Positions 17,584 to 26,044 of a DNA stretch of 55,491 nt are shown here, one piece after another (position 1 is the first letter of the stretch; every line of letters starts with the position of its first letter). This DNA comes from an uncultured Clostridia bacterium (GTDB lineage Bacteria; Bacillota; Clostridia; Christensenellales; UBA1242). Location of the stretch: positions 1 through 55,491 of the forward strand of contig CANBAL010000003.1 in assembly GCA_947366545.1 (NCBI GenBank), in the 5' to 3' direction. The translations under genes were made by a program, and so were the position numbers. The notes under the pieces are model-generated. The model was given only the letters and a program-made list of their open reading frames with translations, ran no database searches and had not been told where the DNA came from.

Positions 17584-18302
17584 TGCAGTTCTTCCATCGC
17601 CTTTTTTGCCTGCGAATATTCATCATGATGTTTAATCTTATACCTTTTACCGTCTTTAATAAAGTTGGAGCCTGTTTGATGAAAGTCAAATTCCACACCA
17701 TACTTTTGACACTGGGCAAAAATATCTTTTACCCAGTCATAATCACACTCTCGCGCATAGGCATAAGATTCGCCGCCCACACATACCCTATCAAACTTAC
17801 CACTTTTTAAATGTTTTTCTAGGTTTACTTTTTCTAGGATTGGCGACACAAATATAAATTTTTTAAATGCAGGCACTTTTTCAAATATCGGCAGTCTAAA
17901 ATCTGCCCTCTTTTGATTTTCACAAGTGACTGCAATGGCTACATTCTTATAGCCCTCGCCCCAGTCTTTTGGCAGGCATTTTTCTACCCTCTCCACACGC
18001 TTAGTGCAAATCAAAAACTTGACATCTGGGCGGGATTTTATGATACTCCACGCCTCGTCTCGCCACCCGTCTGCTTCTTCTAAAAAGAAATCGGAGGTAA
18101 AACAAGTGGCAACCTCACTATTAGGGGCTATTTTGTAATCCCCCTGTCTATCTTTTTTAAGTGGCAAATTAAAATTTGTTTTCGATTTTGTAACAATGCT
18201 TGCATCTTTATCCCTTTGTTTATCAAGGTAATACACATAGCAGTTCGCACACCCTTCACTACACTTATGGCACCCGTGCCACGGACTCCAAAGTAAACTC
18301 AT
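17568..18302 (-). CDS. DUF5131 family protein (phage Gp37/Gp68-like)
   Basis: A 244-residue protein of the DUF5131 (Gp37/Gp68) family, first noted in phages but common in bacterial chromosomes. The N-terminus WSPWHGCHKCSEGCANCYVY carries the typical cysteine cluster, which resembles a radical-SAM or iron-sulfur site. KTKTNFNLPLKK, CFTSDFFLEEADGWRDEAW, FLICTKRVER and VGGESYAYARECDYDWVKDI follow the family pattern. The biochemical function has not been established to my knowledge. GGAG precedes the ATG. It is downstream of the EFR1 gene with a 15-bp gap and may share its transcript. Confidence 0.85.
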   Translation of the reverse strand: MSLLWSPWHGCHKCSEGCANCYVYYLDKQRDKDASIVTKSKTNFNLPLKKDRQGDYKIAPNSEVATCFTSDFFLEEADGWRDEAWSIIKSRPDVKFLICTKRVERVEKCLPKDWGEGYKNVAIAVTCENQKRADFRLPIFEKVPAFKKFIFVSPILEKVNLEKHLKSGKFDRVCVGGESYAYARECDYDWVKDIFAQCQKYGVEFDFHQTGSNFIKDGKRYKIKHHDEYSQAKKAMEELQRKAS

Positions 18303-18316
18303 ATTTATCTCCGTTT

Positions 18317-19060
18317 TTAAATGTCTTTTCCTATCTCACTTTCATCTATGTTTGGATTTATGTATCTAAATTTCTTTTTCCTACCTTTGTACTCTATTGC
18401 TTTTTGTGGGCATCTATGATAACAGCCTAAACATGCCACACACTTGTCGCCAAATACAATTTTACCATCCACCAACGATATATTACCTACTGGGCACACC
18501 GAAATGCACTTTTGACACTTGACACAATTTTCATTCGCCTTAAAGTCCCTTCCTATAAGATGCCAGTTGCTTTTATTCGTTAAATACTTTTGTTCTCTGG
18601 TTTTTTGCTTTTTAGGCAAAATATATTTTTTGTTTTCTATCATATCAAGAATTTTATTTATTCGCTTTTGTGAGGTCTTTAAAGCCTTATTCAAATAAAA
18701 CTTAGGCACCGTGAAAGTAAGGGTGAAATTCTCTGGCATTTTCAATTTGTATACACTTTTAATATTCAGTCCCTGCTTTTTTGCGTACTGATATAGTAAA
18801 TAATCAGCACCAGCGGCCATGCCTCCATAATTTTGCAAAACAATTATCTCTTTGCTTTTATCTAGCCTTGGCAAAAGGTCATAGACATGCACTGGCATTC
18901 CATAAGAATAAATAGGAGTGACTATAAAAATCCTATCAAACTCACTGACATTGCCTTGGTACTTTGGAATATATATTATCTTCCCGCCGAAACGCCCCTG
19001 CACTGCCTTCGCTATCTGCAAACTATTGCCCGTAGCACTAAAATATAAAATGCCGTTCAT
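18317..19060 (-). CDS. EFR1-type flavodoxin/ferredoxin fusion
   Basis: A 247-residue cytosolic electron-transfer protein: an N-terminal flavodoxin-like domain (FSATGNSLQIAKA phosphate loop, FIVTPIYSYGMPVHV, LQNYGGMAAG) joined to a C-terminal 2x[4Fe-4S] ferredoxin (CVKCQKCISVCP and CVACLGCYHRCP, residues about 185-225). Such EFR1 family proteins occur in strict anaerobes; partners are unknown. I chose the start at 19060 because GGAG lies just upstream; an in-frame ATG at 19123 lies inside the Nudix gene upstream. The gene begins 11 bp after that Nudix gene ends, so they are an operon. Confidence 0.9.
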   Translation of the reverse strand: MNGILYFSATGNSLQIAKAVQGRFGGKIIYIPKYQGNVSEFDRIFIVTPIYSYGMPVHVYDLLPRLDKSKEIIVLQNYGGMAAGADYLLYQYAKKQGLNIKSVYKLKMPENFTLTFTVPKFYLNKALKTSQKRINKILDMIENKKYILPKKQKTREQKYLTNKSNWHLIGRDFKANENCVKCQKCISVCPVGNISLVDGKIVFGDKCVACLGCYHRCPQKAIEYKGRKKKFRYINPNIDESEIGKDI

Positions 19061-19071
19061 ATCTTTCTCCT

Positions 19072-19590
19072 TTATTTTAAAGCTTCCACAATCCAGTCTA
19101 TATAAGATTTTTGTCCAACGCAAAACTCGTCACTATATATAAGTTTTACAAACTCATCATATTTCAGCCATTTCACTTCGCTTACCTCTTCCTTCTGTAA
19201 AACTATATCCTTTTCCTCTATATCTACGATTAAGAGATATGTTTGAGCTAGTTCCATTCCTTCTTTGTTAACCCACTCTCTTAAAAATATAAAATCCTCT
19301 TTTTTCACATTCAACCCTAGTTCTTCTTTAGTTTCTCTAACACAGGTATCAATACAACTTTCCCCCGCATCTACATGTCCAGCAGAAGGTGCGGCCCATT
19401 TATTCGGATGAACCTTTTTAAACTTTGCACGCTTTTGAACAAGTAACTTCCCTTTACTATTTTTAATCCAAATCCACACCGCCTTATGAAACTCCCCCCC
19501 CCGTCTTGCTTCGTCACTATGGCAATAACTTCTAGTTCTTACTCCAAGGTGGTTTCCATTTATATCAAAAATATCAAGCATTTCTTCCAT
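19072..19590 (-). CDS. Nudix hydrolase (isopentenyl-diphosphate-isomerase-like subgroup)
   Basis: A 172-residue Nudix protein. The Nudix box GHVDAGESCIDTCVRETKEELGL fits GX5EX7REUXEEXGU, with the Mg-binding glutamates in place. The opening DIFDINGNHLGVRTRSYCH and HKAVWIWIKNSKGKLLVQKR resemble the YfcD/IDI-like subgroup, whose members hydrolyse diverse nucleoside or isoprenoid diphosphates; the substrate is undetermined. AGGAG lies ten bases before the ATG. A run of eight C residues (19496-19503) lies within the gene and could be a slippage site. It is followed closely by the EFR1 gene. Confidence 0.88.
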   Translation of the reverse strand: MEEMLDIFDINGNHLGVRTRSYCHSDEARRGGEFHKAVWIWIKNSKGKLLVQKRAKFKKVHPNKWAAPSAGHVDAGESCIDTCVRETKEELGLNVKKEDFIFLREWVNKEGMELAQTYLLIVDIEEKDIVLQKEEVSEVKWLKYDEFVKLIYSDEFCVGQKSYIDWIVEALK

Positions 19591-19739
19591 TTTCTTTTCT
19601 CCTACAATTATTTTATCAAAAAGATAAAATAAAAGGAAGTAATATTACTTCCTTTATTTAATTTTTTGTTTTAAAGAATTATGTCAACATTACAAGAAGC
19701 CTTTTTTGATTTCTACTTTTTGATTTCGTAAAATTCAAA

Positions 19740-20198
19740 CTAAATTTGTATTATCTCATATTCTACGACTTTACATTTATCATCCAATGTAAACTTCCCC
19801 TCAAACAAATTCTCTTTAAACAAATATTGTGTAAATTTTTCGTTTTGTTCAAATTGTCTTATATTTGGTAAATCATCAATGTTGACCCATTCTAAGTTTC
19901 CTTCAACCGAATCCGATTTTAATTTGCCCCTATAATTTGATGCAACAAAAACAAATATGACTCCTTCAACAGAATCTTTCCAATAACTAATCCCCTGTAA
20001 TTTTGGGTTTATTAATGTTAATCCCGTTTCTTCAAAGAATTCTCTTTTAATACAATCAGTTGGTGTTTCCCCACTCTCGAACTTTCCGCCAGGAGGAGCG
20101 TATACTTGTTCCCACTTTTTAGAAAACTTTATCATTAATACTTTGTTATCTTTCTTCAAATAACAAGCCGTAGAATTATAATGACAAACTCTTTCCAT
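19740..20198 (-). CDS. Nudix hydrolase (MutT-like)
   Basis: A 152-residue MutT-type Nudix hydrolase, likely a nucleoside-triphosphate pyrophosphatase that cleans up oxidised or unusual nucleotides. The box GKFESGETPTDCIKREFFEETGL has the GX5EX7REUXEEXGU spacing. The N-terminal YLKKDNKVLMIKFSKKWEQVYAPPGGKFE is typical of 8-oxo-dGTPase relatives. The start has GGGGGG three bases before ATG. It lies 37 bp downstream of the tRNA-Leu gene on the same strand with no strong terminator between, so read-through expression from the tRNA promoter is possible. Confidence 0.86.
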   Translation of the reverse strand: MERVCHYNSTACYLKKDNKVLMIKFSKKWEQVYAPPGGKFESGETPTDCIKREFFEETGLTLINPKLQGISYWKDSVEGVIFVFVASNYRGKLKSDSVEGNLEWVNIDDLPNIRQFEQNEKFTQYLFKENLFEGKFTLDDKCKVVEYEIIQI

Positions 20199-20235
20199 AA
20201 TCCCCCCAAAAAAAAGACTTTTTAGTTAGTATAGA

Positions 20236-20317
20236 TGGTGCGGCTAACAGGACTTGAACCTGCACGGTTTCCCACTGGAACCTAAATCCAGCGCGTCTGC
20301 CATTCCGCCATAGCCGC
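20236..20317 (-). tRNA. tRNA-Leu (anticodon TAG)
   Basis: An 82-nt class II tRNA with encoded CCA. Acceptor GCGGCTA/TAGCCGC; the anticodon stem CTGGA/TCCAG encloses TTTAGGT with anticodon TAG; a long variable arm (TGGGAAACCG) and a T-arm with TTCAAGT are present. It is about 140 bp from the nearest good promoter. Confidence 0.93.
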
Positions 20318-20364
20318 ATACTCCATTTTACTTGTTATAATCTTTTGTTTAAAGTTTTATCAGC

Positions 20365-20449
20365 GCTGGATTTAAATCCAGCATCGTCTGCCACTTTGCA
20401 CCCCAAAAATGACAATCATTTTCGGGGAACCCCGCTCCGCCATAGCCGC
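20365..20449 (-). pseudogene. Broken 5' half of tRNA-Leu with hairpin insert
   Basis: On the minus strand GCGGCTATGGCGGA (20449-20436) equals the first 14 bases of tRNA-Leu. A 43-nt insert with a CCCC-hairpin-GGGG core (20393-20435) follows, then GGCAGACG (20392-20385) and GCTGGATTT (20382-20374). The last piece continues as its own mirror, forming the perfect 18-bp palindrome at 20365-20382. It sits just downstream of the promoter at 20463-20491. Confidence 0.7.
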
Positions 20450-20462
20450 AAGTAGTAAGTTA

Positions 20463-20491
20463 AGTATACAAAAATTTTTAAGATTTTGCAA
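20463..20491 (-). promoter_or_regulatory. Promoter of the tRNA-Leu locus
   Basis: Minus strand TTGCAA (20491-20486), 17-nt spacer, TATACT (20468-20463). The broken tRNA-Leu 5' end begins 13 nt downstream; the intact tRNA starts about 145 nt downstream. Confidence 0.75.
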
Positions 20492-20575
20492 GTCTTTTAA
20501 TTTATTTACTAAACCTTCTAAGAAATATTTGGCAAAATTTTGTTTTGATATTATAATTCTTCTTATGGAGGCATT

Positions 20576-21475
20576 ATGCAAAAAGCAGTGTTAGAAGCAA
20601 GAGATGGTTACAAACTTAACATACATATCTTTGAGGTTAAGGAAGCAAAAGCCGTTATTCAAATTATACATGGTATGGAAGAGCATCAAGAAAGGTATGA
20701 GCGACTTGCAAAATTTTTAAACAAGAATGGTTACAGCGTTGTCACCTCTAACATGCGGGGGCATGGTGAGGACGCACCACTACTCGGTTATTTTAAAGAC
20801 AAAAAAGGCTATCTTGAACTTGTTGAGGATCAAAAAATTATCACAAAGTTTATTAAGGACAAATACAAGAAAGTGCCTGTATTTATTTTCGCACACTCAA
20901 TGGGTACAATCATTACAAGGGTGTTGCTTCAAACTGACTCCGCTGAATACAGTAAAGTGATTTTATCTGGCTACCCAAGATATCAAGGGGCGGCTGGCTT
21001 TGGCATCATGCTTACAAACCTTATCAAAACTTTTAGGGGCGGCAAATACAAATCAAAATTTATTGAACATATGGGGGTAGGAATATTTAACAAATCAATT
21101 GAAAACCCCAAAACGCCTATTGATTGGATAAGTTACAACGAGGCGAATCTTTATGAATATTTTAAAGACCCTTACTGCGGCCATGGCTTTACGGTGTCAG
21201 CATTCAACGATTTGTTTCACCTTGTAAAACTTATGCACAAGCCTTCTAGGTACAAAAATGTAAACGGCGAGATGCCACTCCTTTTGTTGCGAGGACTTGA
21301 TGATCCTTGTGTTGGCGGAAATGACGGCGCGCTTGACTCTTACAGCGTTCTAGCGGAGGCAGGCTTTGTAAACATACAATCCATATCTTACCCACACATG
21401 AGACACGAAATCATTAACGAGGCTGGATATAAAAAGGTCTTTGATGACATCCTATATTTCATAGAAAAAAAGTAG
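20576..21475 (+). CDS. Alpha/beta hydrolase, monoacylglycerol-lipase-like
   Basis: A 299-residue serine hydrolase of the Hydrolase_4 (S33/monoacylglycerol lipase) type. Seen: oxyanion-region IIHGMEEHQERYERLA, the SNMRGHGE segment, the nucleophile elbow FAHSMGT, a catalytic Asp in LLLRGLDDPCVGG and the His in PHMRHE. These enzymes hydrolyse lipid esters such as monoacylglycerols or lysophospholipids in the cytosol. GGAGG precedes the ATG. It is monocistronic or weakly linked to the DUF421 gene, with a terminator at 21466-21495 between them. Confidence 0.92.
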   Translation: MQKAVLEARDGYKLNIHIFEVKEAKAVIQIIHGMEEHQERYERLAKFLNKNGYSVVTSNMRGHGEDAPLLGYFKDKKGYLELVEDQKIITKFIKDKYKKVPVFIFAHSMGTIITRVLLQTDSAEYSKVILSGYPRYQGAAGFGIMLTNLIKTFRGGKYKSKFIEHMGVGIFNKSIENPKTPIDWISYNEANLYEYFKDPYCGHGFTVSAFNDLFHLVKLMHKPSRYKNVNGEMPLLLLRGLDDPCVGGNDGALDSYSVLAEAGFVNIQSISYPHMRHEIINEAGYKKVFDDILYFIEKK

Positions 21476-21495
21476 ACAAGCGTCTGCTTTTTTTG
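21466..21495 (+). terminator. Terminator after the alpha/beta hydrolase
   Basis: AAAAGTAGAC / GTCTGCTTTT stem with one G-U pair and a T-run, overlapping the stop codon. Confidence 0.75.
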
Positions 21496-21539
21496 AATAA
21501 AAATTCCTCTGTAAGCAAACGCTAAACGAGGAGGACTTT

Positions 21540-22229
21540 ATGTTTGGAATTGACGGAATTTATTGGGTGCTAATCAACTCTGTGGTATCTGTAATCTATC
21601 TTTTTATGATTGCAAAATTTCTTGGCAAAAAGCAGATTGCTCAACTTGAATTTATCGACTATGTGATTGGCATCTCGCTTGGCTCTATCGCCGCCGAAAT
21701 GGCAACCGATGATCAAAACCCTTTTTATTATTATCTTATCGCAATGGCAATATATTTCATTTTTGCCTACCTCTTATCAATAATTGGCCGAAAAGGTACT
21801 TGGCTTAAACGCGTGGTGCAAGGACACCCCAGTATGATTATCTATGAAGGAAAACTCAACTACGACGAAGTGAAAAAATGCAAAGTAGATATAAACGACA
21901 TTTTAGCAATGTTACGCAGCCAAGGATATTTTGACATAAACGATGTTGCATTCGCCGTGCTTGAAACAAGCGGAGAACTATCAGTTATGCCAAAAGGCAA
22001 TAAGCGGCCTGTGGTGATTGAAGATTTAAACAAAAAAAGTGAGGCTGCACAAATTACAAACTATCTTATAGCAGACGGTAACATTTCATACTCTGGTCTA
22101 CGCGAAATAAATAAAGACAAAGAGTGGCTTTATAAGAGACTGAAAATAAAAAGCAAAAAAGACCTTAAACAAATCTTTCTTTGCTCTTATGACCCTGCCA
22201 CCGACAAATTTAGCGTGCACAAAAAGTAG
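21540..22229 (+). CDS. DUF421 (YetF/YcaP family) membrane protein
   Basis: A 229-residue protein with three N-terminal membrane helices (about 5-90) followed by the cytosolic DUF421 domain. Seen: MIAKFLGKKQIAQLEFIDYVIGISLGSIAAEMA, the GHPSMIIYEGKLNYDEVKK segment, LAMLRSQGYFDINDVAFAVLETSGELSVMPK, and the closing WLYKRLKIKSKKDLKQIFLC. This architecture matches Bacillus YetF and the spore protein relatives YrbG and SpoVA-adjacent homologues. Its molecular function is unknown. GAGGAGG lies well placed before the ATG. It ends one base before the end of spoIIE on the opposite strand. Confidence 0.9.
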   Translation: MFGIDGIYWVLINSVVSVIYLFMIAKFLGKKQIAQLEFIDYVIGISLGSIAAEMATDDQNPFYYYLIAMAIYFIFAYLLSIIGRKGTWLKRVVQGHPSMIIYEGKLNYDEVKKCKVDINDILAMLRSQGYFDINDVAFAVLETSGELSVMPKGNKRPVVIEDLNKKSEAAQITNYLIADGNISYSGLREINKDKEWLYKRLKIKSKKDLKQIFLCSYDPATDKFSVHKK

Positions 22230-22230
22230 T

Positions 22231-24531
22231 CTACTGCTGGAAGATTTTAACCACAAGCACCGTCATATCATCCACGGCGTAACCATTATTACTTAAAAGT
22301 GCTTTTTCAAGTATCGCATTTGCAAACTCCTGTGGGTTTGCAGTTTTTATTGTCATAATATAGTCCTGCATTTCCCCGTCACTTCCAAAAGCGTCACTTA
22401 CGCCGTCACTACATATAACTATAAAATCCTTTTCGCCGACAACCACCTTTTTAGTTAAAGCGTTTGCATTTTGTATAACGCCCACGGGTAGTGCCCCGCC
22501 CTCGATTATTTTACACTCTTCACTACTCCTGATATAGGAGGACGGTGAGCCCATTTTTACGAAATCAGCAATTCCACTCCTTAGATCCACCACACAAATG
22601 TCAAGTGTTGAGAATATCTCATCCTTTTCAAGGTTTAATAATTGATTTACGCTTGAAAGAATTGTCTCATTATCAAACCCCGCCTTGTAGAAATTCTCAA
22701 TAAGGCCTATTGCCGTCTCACTCTTTTCGCTTGCTTTGTCGCCAGAGCCCATACCATCACAAACCGCAAACATGAATTTATCGCCATCAAGCCTTAATAC
22801 TGTATGACAATCCCCCGACACCGTACTTCCAGATTTGTTTTGATTGGCAAGTCCAAACACGCAGTCATATCTTGACGCTGTTTTTAAATTGATTGTTTTA
22901 AGTCCGGCTTTGGAAGAAGGATAAACCTCGTACGGCATCATCTTGTTTCCGCACACCTTACTTACAACCTCGCGTAGTTTCATTCTGTCAACATCTTCGT
23001 CACGAACTATGAGTGAGGCCATCATTGTTCTGGCATCTTTTTCGTACACGACTGCATCAGTACAAATGATATTATTGTAGGCAAGTTCGTCAATGATTTT
23101 ATTCTCCCTTACCGCATCAAAAGATACAAGTAGGTCTACCTCTTTTGCAAGCCCTTTCATAATGTTTGAGATGCCGCCAAGTTGCTCGGCAATCAACATT
23201 TTGCTGGTGTCAACATTGCCAACAAGGGAGGAATAGTTTTTATACTGGCTTGTAAGTGTGTTAATTTCCCCGATTAGCGCATTCGTCTTTCCACAACGCG
23301 AGGTAAGATAACTTGGTATATCAAGCAAGGTGATTTTTCCCTTTTCGAGCGAAATTTGAATAAGCTCCTCAAACATATTTTTAGTGTCAGCACTAAAAGT
23401 CCTGTGACAATGCTTATACTCGGGGCAGCCCTTACATATCTGTCCGCGCACCTCCTCAAAAAGCATGGTTTTAACTTCTTCCTCGCTGAGGGACTGCTTG
23501 ATAAGTTTTCGAAACACGCTGTCCATATCGCAGAAGACCTCGCTTAAATTGTTAAGCCGTCTTGAAAGCACTTCGCGATTTCTATTGACAATGTTTTTCA
23601 TTGCTAAGCGGTCCGAATTTGATGATAGAAGCACCGCGATTTGGTCGTACCACTTGGTTGGCAACACAACAAAAATTAAACACCCTATTACCACCGGCAG
23701 AATTTCTAGCCATGTGTAAGAATAATACAAAGTGAAATAGTAGCCACAAAGAAGTTCGCTTATTACAAGTGCCAAGGCAGGGAATATTCTAGTGCGAGAG
23801 CGAAGTGCGGTGATTGCAAGCGACCAGACAACCATTGGCGCGACATACACCGCGTTGTTTGAGCCAAGCATGGTGCCAAGTCCTAATACCCCTGCAAGCA
23901 GGCAGGCGTTGTAACCTTTTGTAGTATAGGAAACGCAAAGCAGCAAAAATGGAATAACTAACTTTAGAAATGAAAAGCCCGCCAAAGTAAAGCCCGCAAG
24001 GCCATCGCTTAAAATTGCAAAGATGATTGCCCCACAAATCAGTTCGCTGCTTGTGAGTTTGTAGGCAAAACCGCGAATAATAAGCGGCTCAAAAATATGT
24101 ATGCACGCCGCCATAAATGCAAGGCCCACTATGGCGTGAGCTAAAATTAAAATCCAGTGCACCCCGCCTATTGCACTAAAAACGATAGTTGCAGTTTGGC
24201 TTAGGGCGGCATAGATGTAAACTTCCCATTTAAACATATTCTTTTTGCAAAGCACATGAATGTAGTAAGGCAATGCACAAACAAATACTGCGACTAATGC
24301 GGCAATAATATTCTCAAAAGTCTGGCTGTAAGCAATACTTGCAATGAAATATGCGGGACAGACAAGCCACACCTTTTGGTTAGCCCACACAAGAGCAAAC
24401 ATCATTCCAAAAGCAAACGGAGTTACAACTCCCCTTATACTTGCAAATTGCAAGACAAAAAATAGCCCTATAAAAAGCAGAAAGACCAGAGCGTATTGAA
24501 GTTTTTTGTTAGACCTGAAAATATTTTCCAT
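22231..24531 (-). CDS. spoIIE: Stage II sporulation protein E (PP2C phosphatase)
   Basis: A 766-residue membrane phosphatase that dephosphorylates the anti-anti-sigma factor SpoIIAA and so activates sigma-F in the forespore. Residues about 10-300 hold some ten membrane helices; a central cysteine-containing linker region (CKGCPEYKHCH) follows; the C-terminal PP2C domain shows SGDCHTVLRLDGDKFMFAVCDGMGSGDKASEKS and VICSDGVSDAFG with the metal-binding aspartates. The start at 24531 is chosen because a TATAAT box ends six bases before it (leaderless type); a longer in-frame start at 24612 lies upstream of that box. Confidence 0.95.
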   Translation of the reverse strand: MENIFRSNKKLQYALVFLLFIGLFFVLQFASIRGVVTPFAFGMMFALVWANQKVWLVCPAYFIASIAYSQTFENIIAALVAVFVCALPYYIHVLCKKNMFKWEVYIYAALSQTATIVFSAIGGVHWILILAHAIVGLAFMAACIHIFEPLIIRGFAYKLTSSELICGAIIFAILSDGLAGFTLAGFSFLKLVIPFLLLCVSYTTKGYNACLLAGVLGLGTMLGSNNAVYVAPMVVWSLAITALRSRTRIFPALALVISELLCGYYFTLYYSYTWLEILPVVIGCLIFVVLPTKWYDQIAVLLSSNSDRLAMKNIVNRNREVLSRRLNNLSEVFCDMDSVFRKLIKQSLSEEEVKTMLFEEVRGQICKGCPEYKHCHRTFSADTKNMFEELIQISLEKGKITLLDIPSYLTSRCGKTNALIGEINTLTSQYKNYSSLVGNVDTSKMLIAEQLGGISNIMKGLAKEVDLLVSFDAVRENKIIDELAYNNIICTDAVVYEKDARTMMASLIVRDEDVDRMKLREVVSKVCGNKMMPYEVYPSSKAGLKTINLKTASRYDCVFGLANQNKSGSTVSGDCHTVLRLDGDKFMFAVCDGMGSGDKASEKSETAIGLIENFYKAGFDNETILSSVNQLLNLEKDEIFSTLDICVVDLRSGIADFVKMGSPSSYIRSSEECKIIEGGALPVGVIQNANALTKKVVVGEKDFIVICSDGVSDAFGSDGEMQDYIMTIKTANPQEFANAILEKALLSNNGYAVDDMTVLVVKIFQQ

Positions 24532-24537
24532 ATGGCA

Positions 24538-24543
24538 ATTATA
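24538..24543 (-). promoter_or_regulatory. -10 box of spoIIE, leaderless type
   Basis: Minus strand TATAAT followed by six bases and ATG at 24531. The -35 region is weak (CTAGTT at 17 nt), consistent with a promoter that needs an activator. Confidence 0.6.
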
Positions 24544-24594
24544 CCTTTTTGCTACTGTAAAACTAGAACAAAAAACTGTTTGTTTTTGGGCTTT

Positions 24595-24613
24595 CTTGTC
24601 ACATAATGACAAG
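24595..24613. promoter_or_regulatory. Palindrome upstream of spoIIE
   Basis: CTTGTCA-5 nt-TGACAAG, 64 to 82 bases before the spoIIE start and directly after the terminator of the gmk-type gene. It could be an operator. It only partly matches the Spo0A box TGTCGAA. Confidence 0.4.
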
Positions 24614-24614
24614 A

Positions 24615-24642
24615 CAAAAAAGTCGCCCTAGCGACTTTCTTT
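24615..24642 (-). terminator. Terminator of the gmk-type gene
   Basis: AAAGTCGC / GCGACTTT with the TAG stop codon in the loop, followed by T-run on the minus strand. Confidence 0.8.
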
Positions 24643-25170
24643 TAAAAACTTCTCTATTACTTTAATTGTCTTCTCCATGTCAAGGTTTTCTATTACAAGG
24701 TCATAATCCTCTTTGCGCGCACGTTCCATGCCGCCACGGGATAGCCTAACCCTAGCACGTTCCTCACTTTCGCCTCTGTCAATCAACCTTGTATAAAGCA
24801 CTTCGTCTGGGGCTTCCAAGAAAATTGAAACCGCCCTTGCCCTGCCGTTGAAATATTCCCTTATTTTTGCATTACCATTTACATCAATGTCTTTAATATA
24901 GTCGTTATGGGTATCGCTTATTATCATATCAAGGTCTTTGTTAAGTGTGCCATAGTAGTCACCATGCACCTCTTCCGTTTCAAAAAACTCATCATTAGCC
25001 TTCCTTTTCAAAAACTCATCTTTTGAAAGGTACAGATAATTATTCTCCCCCTCTCTTCTTGCCCGTGTTGTTGCAGATTTGAAATATTTGAGGTTATTTC
25101 GCCTCTCAATAAGTTTTTTGATTATTGTGTTTTTGCCAACCCCTGATACTCCAGATACTATAATTAACAT
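24628..25170 (-). CDS. gmk: Guanylate kinase family protein
   Basis: A 180-residue P-loop kinase of the guanylate kinase family (GMP + ATP to GDP + ADP). Seen: P-loop SGVSGVGKNT, with Asn where most enzymes have Gly or Ser; KSATTRARREGE; EFFETEEVHGDYYGTL, the GMP-binding region; IDVNGNAKI; and FLEAPDEVLYTRLIDRGE with the lid arginines. The start is taken at 25170 (ATG) with AGAGGTGG upstream; a GTG two codons earlier overlaps that site. It sits between cwlD and spoIIE, away from the usual rpoZ/yicC neighbours, so a second, canonical gmk elsewhere is possible and this copy may have a specialised role. Confidence 0.85.
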   Translation of the reverse strand: MLIIVSGVSGVGKNTIIKKLIERRNNLKYFKSATTRARREGENNYLYLSKDEFLKRKANDEFFETEEVHGDYYGTLNKDLDMIISDTHNDYIKDIDVNGNAKIREYFNGRARAVSIFLEAPDEVLYTRLIDRGESEERARVRLSRGGMERARKEDYDLVIENLDMEKTIKVIEKFLKESR

Positions 25171-25228
25171 AACCACCTCTTAGGCTAATTATATTACCAA
25201 ACTTTCTCATAATTGGCAAATAAAATTG

Positions 25229-25927
25229 TTACATTTCATAAAAATTCAGTATTCCACAAAGCAAACTATAACAAAAGTTTTCTTTATACTTTTCTGATAT
25301 TAAAAGGTTTTCTTCCTCCGCATTTGAAAGAAATCCGCACTCAACAAGTATTCCTGCTTTACTTGTGCAATTTAAAACATAGTAGTCGCCAACCTTTACT
25401 GTTTTCTTCGCATAATCAATGCTTTGATGTAGGGCGTTGCCTACCCTTTCCGCAAGGACCTTGCCGCTTTCATTGCCGTCCGCATAATATACCTGCGCTC
25501 CCCGTGCGGAAGGAAGAGGAAAACTATTCATATGAAGACTGACAACAAGGTCGGCTCCACTACTTTCAATTATCTGCCTTCGCTTTTCCATTTCACTTTT
25601 CTTCTTATTAGGCGCTGAGATTGAGTATAGCCCATTCATATCACTACGCGTCATTACCACTCTAATCCCAAAGTTTTCACAAAGTGATTTTAACTCCATG
25701 GCATATTCAAGATTAAGATGACTTTCATCAATCCCTGACACCTTGCCCACCGCACCGCCGTCAATCCCGCCATGCCCCGCATCAATCACAATAGTATGCA
25801 CCGGCTTTGGCGTAGCACTTGCCTTGATAGGAAAATATGTCCCACAAAACACACCTATTGCAAGAACGCATAACAAACCGACAACTATTGCCCTCTTCTT
25901 AATTGTAAGAAATTTAATTTTTCTCAT
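25229..25927 (-). CDS. cwlD: N-acetylmuramoyl-L-alanine amidase, CwlD-like
   Basis: A 232-residue zinc amidase (Amidase_3) with an N-terminal membrane/signal helix (about 12-35). CwlD cleaves the peptide from muramic acid in the spore cortex, the first step of muramic-lactam formation needed for germination. Seen: zinc ligands in IDAGHGGIDGG (His), GIDESHLNLE (Glu) and VSLHMNSF (His), and the catalytic Glu in LVECGFLSN. No extra cell-wall-binding repeats are present, as in CwlD. No ribosome site is visible; a TAGAAT box ends six bases before the ATG. The spoIIE gene nearby supports a sporulation role. Confidence 0.88.
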   Translation of the reverse strand: MRKIKFLTIKKRAIVVGLLCVLAIGVFCGTYFPIKASATPKPVHTIVIDAGHGGIDGGAVGKVSGIDESHLNLEYAMELKSLCENFGIRVVMTRSDMNGLYSISAPNKKKSEMEKRRQIIESSGADLVVSLHMNSFPLPSARGAQVYYADGNESGKVLAERVGNALHQSIDYAKKTVKVGDYYVLNCTSKAGILVECGFLSNAEEENLLISEKYKENFCYSLLCGILNFYEM

Positions 25928-25933
25928 AAAAAC

Positions 25934-25939
25934 ATTCTA
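25934..25939 (-). promoter_or_regulatory. -10 box of cwlD, leaderless type
   Basis: Minus strand TAGAAT, six bases, ATG at 25927, no Shine-Dalgarno sequence. No convincing sigma-A -35 at 16-18 nt, so another sigma factor may be used. Confidence 0.45.
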
Positions 25940-26044
25940 TTAATGAAATAAGCAATTTAGGACAAAATGTAAAAATTTGCCCCGAGTTATAGGGTCAACA
26001 CAAAGATGGAGAGCCCTAGACGCATGCCTATCTTTAAATTTCAT

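Noticed and set aside
19496-19503. Run of eight C in the Nudix gene as a frameshift or phase-variation site
   Set aside because: The reading frame is intact across it with the Nudix box downstream; one genome gives no evidence of variation.
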